Shown: in pieces, positions 56,760 to 64,000 of the stretch | Layout: every line of letters starts with the position of its first letter | How positions within the stretch are numbered: the stretch's first letter is position 1 | DNA from: Nostoc sp. GT001 | GTDB taxonomy: Bacteria > Cyanobacteriota > Cyanobacteriia > Cyanobacteriales > Nostocaceae | DNA: 64,000 bases | NCBI RefSeq assembly: GCF_030382115.1 | Contig: NZ_JAUDRJ010000003.1 | Coordinates: forward strand, 3,547,726-3,611,725 | Direction of reading: 5' to 3' | The notes under the pieces: generated by a model | What the model saw: only the letters and a program-made list of their open reading frames with translations | Database searches by the model: none | Told to the model about the DNA's origin: nothing | Position numbers and translations under genes: made by a program

Positions 56760-58971
56760 ATGGCCACACCCCTGGAGTTATCAGTCGTCAGGATTTACTC
56801 AAACAGTGGCAAAGTTGTTGGTGCTGGCTTTTTAGTTTCCCAAAAATATATCCTTACATGTGCCCATGTGGTAGCAGATGCTTTAGGAATTGCTAGAAAC
56901 ACTGCCGAAATAATCAATGCAGAAGTCCGTTTGGATTTTCCTTTATTGGCAGCTAAAGAGTTTTTGAGCGCCAGGGTAGTATTCTGGCGGCCTGTTAACC
57001 CTAATGAGTTTGCGGAAGATATTGCGGGGCTGGAGTTAGAAAGCTCTCTTCCTGGTGCGGCTCATCCAGCACGATTGGTAGCATCAGAGGAATTATGGGG
57101 GCATTCTTTCCGAGTTTTGGGTTTTCCAAAAAACCAACCCAATGGGGTTTGGGCTACTGGACAAATCAGGGCTGGACTTGCAAATGGTTGGGTACAACTG
57201 GAGGATGTCAAACAACAAGGTTATGCATTAGAGCCTGGTTTCAGTGGTGCGCCGATATGGGATGAGCAGTTACAGGGTGTAGCAGGCATAGCAGTAGCGG
57301 CGGAAATGGAGCGAACAGCAGCTAAAGCAGCGTTTATTATTCCCACACAAGTGCTGATTACAGCATGGTCAGACTTGGTTGAGCAAGCTCTTTCTTTAGA
57401 AAAAATGCAGCAACAGCCAAAAGTGAAACGAGCCAATGACAGTGCTAGAGTTTTTATTAGCTATCGCAGCCAAGATCCAGATTTAACGTTAGCCCAGCAG
57501 TTTTATGAAGCAATAAAAGCGGCTGGGCATGAAGCATTTATGGCGGGGGAGAGTATACGGTTAGGCGAAAACTGGCCTGAACGCATAGATAGAGAATTGG
57601 AACAGTCTGATTACTTTCTGCTGCTCTTATCTCCTAAATCTGCAACTAGTGAAATGGTCACAGAAGAAGTCAGGCGTGCCAAGCAGTTGCAAGATTTAAA
57701 TCCCGAAAATAAACCTATAATTTTACCTATCCGTGTGAACTTTCCTTTGGATTCGCCATTAAATTATGATTTACGGGGTTATTTGCAAAGAATTCAACAA
57801 CGAGAGTGGAAATCATCTGCTGATACAGTCAAGATTTCGCAAGAAATTTTGACAATTCTAGCCGAAGATTATGAGGCTAACTATACAGAGGATGAGTTGA
57901 CAACAGCAGTTGCGGTAGAAAATTTGGAAGAACCTCCTTTGCCAGTAGCAGAACCAGAGTTGCCAGAGGGTCAGGTAGATATGGCTTCTGCTTTTTATAT
58001 AGAACGCCCTCCTATTGAAGAACACTGTTACGAGGCTATTTTAAAGCCTGGTTCTCTGATTCGGATTAAAGCGCCTCGACAGATGGGTAAAACTTCCTTA
58101 ATGGCACGGATTCTTCATCAAGCTTCACAACAAAACTCTCTAGCCGTATCTTTGAGTTTTCAATTAGCAGATAGTAAAGTGTTCCCAAACTTAGATAAAT
58201 TTTTACGCTGGTTCTGTGCTAGCGTTACTCGGAAACTAAGAATACCAAATCGATTAGCGGATTACTGGGACGAGATTTTTGGTAGCAAAGATAACTGTAC
58301 AGCTTATTTTGAGGAGTATCTTCTAGCAGAAATCGATCGACCCCTAGCATTGGGTTTGGATGAAGTCGATTTAGTATATCAACACCCTGAAATTGCCGCG
58401 GACTTTTTTGGACTCCTGCGTGCTTGGCATGAAGATGCAAAAAATCGGGATATCTGGAAGAAATTGCGATTGGTAGTGGTGCATTCAACAGAAGTTTATA
58501 TCCCAATGAATATCAATCAATCACCATTCAACGTGGGACTTTCGATTGAGTTGCCAGAGTTTAATGCTGAACAAGCCCAAGATTTGGCACGTAGGCATGG
58601 GCTAAATTGGAGGTCTTCAGAAATTGAACAATTGATGAATATGGTGGGAGGTCATCCTTATTTGGTGCGAGTAGCACTCTATCGCATTGCGCGCCAAGAG
58701 ATCGCACTGGAGCAGTTATTACAAGTTGCTCCTACAGATGCCGGGCGCTTTTGGCGACCATTTGCACCGACATTGGTGGAATCTAAAACAACATCCTGAG
58801 TTAGCAAGGGCAATGAAACAAATTGTTGCAAAAAACACACCAATACAGCTGGAGCCAATAGAAGCCTTTAAATTAAAAAGTATGGGTTTGGTCGATCTGG
58901 AAAATAATTATGTAATACCTAGATTTAATTTATATCGGCAATATTTCCGCGATCGCGCGGCTTCTCTGTAA
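56760..58971 (+). CDS. Trypsin-like protease / TIR / AAA-like (AAA_35) fusion protein, frameshifted near its end
   Basis: Three domains: trypsin-like serine protease (H36 in LTCAHVV, D87 in AEDIAG, S162 in [10 protein letters not shown]; about 1-210); TIR (about 228-370, [12 protein letters not shown], then [13 protein letters not shown], in which a Glu could serve NAD cleavage); AAA-like NTPase (from about 410; P-loop RQMGKTSL with K444, and [10 protein letters not shown] as the Walker B). The frame stops at 58799 in [16 protein letters not shown], but the next frame continues ([20 protein letters not shown] ... [15 protein letters not shown] to 58971), the usual end of this family. One extra T in the TTTT run at 58749-58752 explains it. 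Either inactivated, a sequencing error, or slippage. Confidence 0.88.
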
Positions 58972-59000
58972 TCGAAATCTCATACATCTACATTTCATTG

Positions 59001-62000
59001 ATGAACGCAGAACAAAACCCCGCTTATGAATATCAAGTTGGAGGCAATTTACCAAGTAATGCTCCCACTTATGTAGTGCGGCAAGCAGATCAAGACCTCT
59101 ATGATGGCTTGAAAGCAGGGGAGTTTTGCTATGTGCTGAACTCGCGGCAAATGGGTAAGTCTAGCTTGCGAGTCCAAGTAATGCAACGACTAAAAGCTGA
59201 AGGTATTGCCTGTGCAGTAATTGACTTAACTAAAATTGGCAACCAACAAGTAACAGCAGATCAATGGTACGCCGGAATTGTCCGCATTTTTGTTAGGAGC
59301 TTTGATCTGTCGGAAAAGTTTAATTTGCGGAGTTGGTGGCGCAACAACGATCATCTTTCCCCAGTGCAGAGGTTAAGCGATTTTATCGAAGAGATACTGC
59401 TGGTAGAAATTGCTCAACCTATTGTCATTTTTATAGATGAAATTGATTGTGTTCTCAATCTGAAAAACATCGTTGGAACTGATGATTTTTTTGCTTTTAT
59501 CCGCAACTGTTATAACCAACGTGCTGATCAACCACAATACAGACGTATTACGTTTACCCTCTTGGGAGTAGCAACACCTTCAGATTTAATAGAAGATAAA
59601 AAGCTCACGCCTTTTAATATTGGTAAAGCAGTTGAATTAAATGGCTTTACTTTAGAAGAAGCAAAACCACTAGGATATGGATTTGTAAACAAGATAGATA
59701 ATCCACAGTTGGTATTAAAAGAAATTTTAGATTGGACAGGTGGGCAACCATTTCTCACTCAAAAAGTATGCCAACTTCTAGTGAACAATTTAGCTAATTC
59801 ATTAAATATTTCAAGCTCATTAATAAACAAAATCAATATTCATGAGTGGGTAGAAAAGATCATAAATTACAAAATCATTAATAATTGGGAATTTCAAGAT
59901 GAACCAGAACATTTACGTACAGTACGTGACCGGATTATGCGTAATCAAACTCAAGCAAATATGTTGCTAGGGTTGGTTCAAGAAATTTTAAATAAAGGAG
60001 AATTGTCTGGTAATGATAGTGATGAGCAAATAGAATTAAGATTATCTGGATTAGTAGTAAAACACGACAGTAATTTTAAAATTTATAATCGCATTTATCA
60101 GTCTATTTTTAATCAAGAATGGGTAAAGGAACAATTAGCTAAACAGCGCCCATACTCTGAAGCTTTTCAGGCTTGGTTGGATTCTAATTGTCAAGATGAA
60201 TCGCGGCTTTTGCGAGGTAAAGCATTAGAAGATGCTTTAAATTGGAGAGAAGGCAAAAGTTTGAGCAATCAAGATTATGATTTTTTAACTGCTAGCCAAG
60301 AGCAACAACAACGCGATCTTCAAGAAAAACTGGCAGCAGCAAAAGTCGAAGAATATAAAGCTGGAATTAAAGCTCAAACGCAGAGAACTCGATTAGCGAT
60401 CGCGTCTGCTGTTGTTGCAATAATGGCTATATTTGCTGGTTTTCAATGGAGAGAAGCTAAGATAGGACAGATACAAGCACTCACAACTTCCTCTAAGATT
60501 AAATTTACTACAAATCGATATTTATTTGATGGATTAATAGATGCCTTAAAAGCAGCAAGACTGCTCCAAGATTCTATCTTTGTTAAAAATAACCCTCAAC
60601 TTCAGATGGAAGTGATGGAGATAGTGAGCAATGCAGTTTATGACGTTAGAGAAAGTAACCGTCTAGAAAAACATCAAGACCTAATTAGACGTGTTAAGTT
60701 TAATCCAAATGGTAAAAGCTTTGTGACAGCTAGCTATGATGATACTGCGAAGCTTTGGAAGTTAGGTGAGAAAGAACCTTTGACATTAAAAACCTATAAA
60801 AGTCATGTTGTTGATGTCAGCTTTAGTCCTAATGATCGGAGGATTGCTACTGCTAGCCGAGACGGAATTGTAGACATTTGGGATAGTGAAGGTAAGTATA
60901 TTTCAACTTTTAAACATACTGTTGTCACTTCCAATAAAAATGAAGATATTCTCTGGAGCGTTAACTTTAGTCAAGATGGTCAGATAATTGCTACAACAGG
61001 TGGCGACACAACAATCAAGCTTTGGAAGCTAGATGGTAGTCTTTGGAAAACTTTAAAGGACGATACAAATGGGCATAAAAAAGAAGTCCGGAATGTTAGC
61101 TTCAGTCCTGATGGTCAAAAGATTGCCTCCGCTAGCCCTGATGGTACAGTTAAACTTTGGGACATCCAAGGTAATTTAATTGATACATTAAATGGTCATA
61201 AAGGAATATCAGTTTTAAATGTAAGTTTTAGCCCTAATGGTCAAACTATCGTTTCTACCAGTAGTGATAATACAGCTATTATTTGGGATGTAAACAAGAA
61301 AACTCAGCTAGCTCAACTGCAAGGGCATACAAAACCAGTGAAAAATGTTGCCTTCAGCCCCGATGGTAAAACTATTGCCACTTCTAGTGATGATGGAACT
61401 GTGAAATTATGGAGTAGCCGTAATTACCAAGTGCTAGACACTTTTGAAGGGCATAGAGGTCCCGTTAATGGTATTAGTTTCCACCCTCAAGGACATATTT
61501 TAGCATCTGGTGGTGATGACAAAACAGTTAGGCTTTGGCGTATAAATCCTTTGCGAATAACTTTGAATGAACATGATGCCATTTACAGCATTGATATTAA
61601 TCCCAAGAAAGATATTATTGCGACTGGTAGCGGAGATGGAGTTATAAACCTATGGAATTTCCAAGGAGAACCACTAAAAACTATTAAAGCTCAGAAATTG
61701 GGTATCGCTAGCGTTACTTTTAGTCCAGATGGTAATACCATTGCTAGTAGTAGCCCAGATACGACTGTTAGGAGATTCAATTTACTAGGACAAGAACTAA
61801 ATCCAACACTTAGAGGACATAAAGACTCTGTTAATAGTATTAGCTTTAGCCCTAATGGAGAAATTATTGCTTCTGCTAGTCTTGACAGAACTGTGAAACT
61901 TTGGAATAGAGAAGGAAAACCTTTGAAAAGTTTGCCAGGTAATACACAGTTTTTCAGTGTTAACTTTAGTCGAAATGGTGAGACCATTGCCGCAGCTGGG

Positions 62001-62531
62001 CGAGATAGAATAATTCAATTTTGGAAGCGTAATGGAAGTCCACTATATACCTGGAATGTAGATGAATCACTTCTTAATAAATCAACTTTAAATACAACTA
62101 TTTATAAAGTTATATACAGTTCGACTGGAAGCACAATTATTACTTCTAGCGAAGATAATACTGTAAAGTTATTGAATCCAAATAGTGGTGTTATCAAATC
62201 TTTGAAAAGTCATACGGCTGGGGTTTGGGGATTGGATGTTAGCCGCAACGGTCAAATGATTGCTAGTGGTAGCGATGACCGTACTGTAAAAATATGGACT
62301 ATGGATGGGAAATTGATTACAACTCTTACAGGTCACAAGGGTAGCGTAAACTCTGTTAAATTTACACCTGACAGTAAAAAGCTTGCTTCCGCCAGTTCTG
62401 ATAAAAAAATTTTGGTGTGGGATGTACAAGATATGAATTTCGACAAATACATAGAGCATGGATGTAATTGGTTGAGTGATTATCTAAAAACTCATGACGA
62501 GCGAGATGATTTAAAAAATGTGTGCAAATAA
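59001..62531 (+). CDS. AAA-like NTPase / transmembrane / 14-repeat WD40 protein
   Basis: 1176 residues from the ATG at 59001 (an in-frame TTG lies one codon earlier). The NTPase (about 1-330) shares the P-loop type of its neighbour ([14 protein letters not shown], Walker A GKS near 52-54) and Walker [13 protein letters not shown] single helix [19 protein letters not shown] at about 468-486 divides it from 14 WD40 repeats (about 550-1155; WD or equivalent endings such as [24 protein letters not shown]), enough for two seven-bladed propellers. The propellers probably sense or scaffold, and the NTPase switches the effector; inference. Starts 29 bp after the TIR gene end. Confidence 0.92.
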   Translation: MNAEQNPAYEYQVGGNLPSNAPTYVVRQADQDLYDGLKAGEFCYVLNSRQMGKSSLRVQVMQRLKAEGIACAVIDLTKIGNQQVTADQWYAGIVRIFVRSFDLSEKFNLRSWWRNNDHLSPVQRLSDFIEEILLVEIAQPIVIFIDEIDCVLNLKNIVGTDDFFAFIRNCYNQRADQPQYRRITFTLLGVATPSDLIEDKKLTPFNIGKAVELNGFTLEEAKPLGYGFVNKIDNPQLVLKEILDWTGGQPFLTQKVCQLLVNNLANSLNISSSLINKINIHEWVEKIINYKIINNWEFQDEPEHLRTVRDRIMRNQTQANMLLGLVQEILNKGELSGNDSDEQIELRLSGLVVKHDSNFKIYNRIYQSIFNQEWVKEQLAKQRPYSEAFQAWLDSNCQDESRLLRGKALEDALNWREGKSLSNQDYDFLTASQEQQQRDLQEKLAAAKVEEYKAGIKAQTQRTRLAIASAVVAIMAIFAGFQWREAKIGQIQALTTSSKIKFTTNRYLFDGLIDALKAARLLQDSIFVKNNPQLQMEVMEIVSNAVYDVRESNRLEKHQDLIRRVKFNPNGKSFVTASYDDTAKLWKLGEKEPLTLKTYKSHVVDVSFSPNDRRIATASRDGIVDIWDSEGKYISTFKHTVVTSNKNEDILWSVNFSQDGQIIATTGGDTTIKLWKLDGSLWKTLKDDTNGHKKEVRNVSFSPDGQKIASASPDGTVKLWDIQGNLIDTLNGHKGISVLNVSFSPNGQTIVSTSSDNTAIIWDVNKKTQLAQLQGHTKPVKNVAFSPDGKTIATSSDDGTVKLWSSRNYQVLDTFEGHRGPVNGISFHPQGHILASGGDDKTVRLWRINPLRITLNEHDAIYSIDINPKKDIIATGSGDGVINLWNFQGEPLKTIKAQKLGIASVTFSPDGNTIASSSPDTTVRRFNLLGQELNPTLRGHKDSVNSISFSPNGEIIASASLDRTVKLWNREGKPLKSLPGNTQFFSVNFSRNGETIAAAGRDRIIQFWKRNGSPLYTWNVDESLLNKSTLNTTIYKVIYSSTGSTIITSSEDNTVKLLNPNSGVIKSLKSHTAGVWGLDVSRNGQMIASGSDDRTVKIWTMDGKLITTLTGHKGSVNSVKFTPDSKKLASASSDKKILVWDVQDMNFDKYIEHGCNWLSDYLKTHDERDDLKNVCK

Positions 62532-62614
62532 AATAAAGAATAAATGCAAAAAATTAGTCTACATCTAATCAAATTAGCTAATAGTAAAGTTAGATTTATC
62601 TTAGGAATACATTT

Positions 62615-64000
62615 ATGCTAAATCAACCTGAAAATCTTAATAAAAGCTATGATTGGAAGAGTAAAGGCTTAGGTTGGGTGCCTGATTATCCAGATTTACG
62701 CGACTATAATTTAGATGATGAGGATCTGAAAAATCAGCAACGCTTGAAAGTAGAAGAGACAACAGGTTGGATAGAAAATATTATCGGAGAAGTACTTCAA
62801 TTATTAAATGAAGATGGAGAAAATCTCCAAAAAAGTAACATTAATGAACTAAAAAATAAAATCTTAGGCAATGTTATATTTAAAAAGGTAAGAGTTCATA
62901 AACTTTTGCGATATCCAGGTTTTTTGGAAGACAATGAAAAAACTGGTCAATTTAGTATTAATAAAGTTAAATATGACAGTATTTTATCGAGACAAGTTAT
63001 TCAACTAAAAAAATATCTTGGTGTTTTATTGTTAACTAAATATTTAAACATCCCTAAAAAAATAAATTCAAAGTCTAATTATGATACTGATAAGAGTTTA
63101 GACCTTGAAAATCCATTGGATGTAATTCAGTGGATGAATGATGAAACTTATGATTTTCGTACAAAAGAAATTATTGAATTTTTTCAATGTTTAACAGATA
63201 TTAAGCAAGATGGAATTGTTGGGCTTGAGACTTTTCTTCAGTTAAATGAATACTTGTTAAACCCTAAAAAAAGTAAATTAGTTGATGCAAATAATAAATG
63301 TAAAGATGATAATTCTAAAAGGAAGCCATTAAAAAGAATTAGATATTTTTCAGTTACTTCACTGATACCAGATAAGGCTTTAAATCAAATTATCTATAAC
63401 TTATGTTTAAAAGTAAGTAAACAAATTTCACAAGAAATAAAAACTAAAAATTTTCTTGAAGAAGATTTCCTGAATAGTATTAAAGTAAACTCAGACTTTT
63501 TTCAAAAAGTTTTAGCAGAAATAAATACAGATACTAGTATTAAAAATAGTAATTGTTTATTAAGAATTTTAGAAGAAGGCTTAACTAAACCAGCTCAATC
63601 TACTAACGCTGTTAATAAAAATAAATCTGACATTAAATCTAATTTAGAATTTTTTAAAAATTCTCCCTTGTTTGATCCTTTGATTTCAATAGCTCTTAGA
63701 AGTATTTATCCACTAGCTCAACTCAGACACCAGACTATTGAAGAATTAATAGAGCAAGGGATTGATAACCTTGAAAATCTTATTAAACAAAAACCAGAAA
63801 ATTTTAATGAACAGCAGAAGCCAAAGCTTGGATACTCCAATAATGAATTAGTTAAATACTCAATTCGTAAAATTTTGTATACACTTTACTATGAGATTCA
63901 ATCGCTTGAGCAAGAAAATCAAGAAAGACAAATAAACAAGAAAGAATTTACAATGAATTTATTAATTCTTTTGTCCTATGTTTCTTTATCAAAAAATATT
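62615..64000 (+). CDS. Probable papain-like (C1) peptidase or related conflict-system protein, N-terminal part only
   Basis: Open from the ATG at 62615 (ribosome site taggaa upstream) to the window edge: 462 codons, no stop. The start KSKGLGWVPDYPDLRDYNLD strongly resembles the propeptide-like head of cyanobacterial papain-type peptidases (GWxPDxPDxRDY). The remaining visible part is helical, very Lys/Asn/Ile-rich and AT-rich, with segments such as SPLFDPLISIALRSIYPLAQ and no catalytic Cys/His yet visible, so the peptidase itself would lie beyond the window. It follows the WD40 gene by 83 bp and on the same strand, so it may be a further member of the locus. Confidence 0.5.
   Translation, partial: MLNQPENLNKSYDWKSKGLGWVPDYPDLRDYNLDDEDLKNQQRLKVEETTGWIENIIGEVLQLLNEDGENLQKSNINELKNKILGNVIFKKVRVHKLLRYPGFLEDNEKTGQFSINKVKYDSILSRQVIQLKKYLGVLLLTKYLNIPKKINSKSNYDTDKSLDLENPLDVIQWMNDETYDFRTKEIIEFFQCLTDIKQDGIVGLETFLQLNEYLLNPKKSKLVDANNKCKDDNSKRKPLKRIRYFSVTSLIPDKALNQIIYNLCLKVSKQISQEIKTKNFLEEDFLNSIKVNSDFFQKVLAEINTDTSIKNSNCLLRILEEGLTKPAQSTNAVNKNKSDIKSNLEFFKNSPLFDPLISIALRSIYPLAQLRHQTIEELIEQGIDNLENLIKQKPENFNEQQKPKLGYSNNELVKYSIRKILYTLYYEIQSLEQENQERQINKKEFTMNLLILLSYVSLSKNI

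Noticed and set aside
58687..58971. Independent 94-residue gene
   Set aside because: It is the out-of-frame end of the trypsin-TIR-AAA gene; no start signal is convincing.

Overview
The window looks like chromosome from a filamentous, heterocyst-type cyanobacterium (Nostoc/Anabaena relatives). The evidence is the very frequent GCGATCGC (HIP1) octamers, short tandem repeats such as runs of 'ctcattact', hairpin MITE-like elements, a Ser/Thr kinase ending in a GUN4 domain, a kdpA-kdpB-kdpG-like-kdpC cluster, an SLH/OprB porin and a TIR/WD40 conflict locus. No rRNA, tRNA or CRISPR array was recognised. Placement below genus level is not possible from the sequence alone.  LEFT END (1-7.1 kb): a Ser/Thr kinase truncated by the window edge, a decayed acetyltransferase remnant, then a minus-strand oxylipin-type cluster of lipoxygenase, an unusual cytochrome P450 and an unknown protein. 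A MITE-like element and a complete IS1-family insertion (755 bp, 8-bp target duplication, frameshifted transposase) follow. CORE GENES (7.1-32.8 kb): recR with a questionable start codon, a 5-PAS hybrid histidine kinase, an APC permease, an Rpn-type nuclease with a KAEG tandem repeat, a PIN/TRAM membrane protein, hemW-galU, an integrin-like vWA/RTX protein, a THUMP RNA methyltransferase, a small acidic protein, a DUF3754 membrane protein, an FAD dehydrogenase, a Tat-exported LD-carboxypeptidase, a GAF histidine kinase broken by a 1-nt frameshift, a dynamin-like GTPase and a polysaccharide deacetylase.  MIDDLE (33-43 kb): a complete IS4-like insertion (1271 bp, 9-bp target duplication), a second MITE family, aspartoacylase coupled to a glutathionyl-hydroquinone reductase-like protein, a single-chain methyltransferase/BsuBI-PstI restriction enzyme, a 2-hydroxyacid dehydrogenase, an SLH/OprB porin and a chorismate-enzyme remnant. 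KDP AND HOUSEKEEPING (43.5-56 kb): the potassium pump operon with thirteen 21-bp tandem repeats between kdpA and kdpB and no kdpDE beside it; an ADP-ribosylglycohydrolase/NUDIX pair next to folK; a class A penicillin-binding protein with an Arg/Ser-rich tail; a MATE exporter.  RIGHT END (56.4-64 kb): the most notable locus. A short Trypco1-like protein (CU044_2847 family) is followed 1 bp later by a trypsin-like protease/TIR/AAA-like protein (carrying a 1-nt frameshift), then an AAA-like/membrane/14-WD40 protein, then an AT-rich gene whose N-terminus resembles cyanobacterial papain-type peptidases and which leaves the window. I interpret this as a multi-component NTPase-controlled defence or cell-suicide system; that role is inference from domain content.
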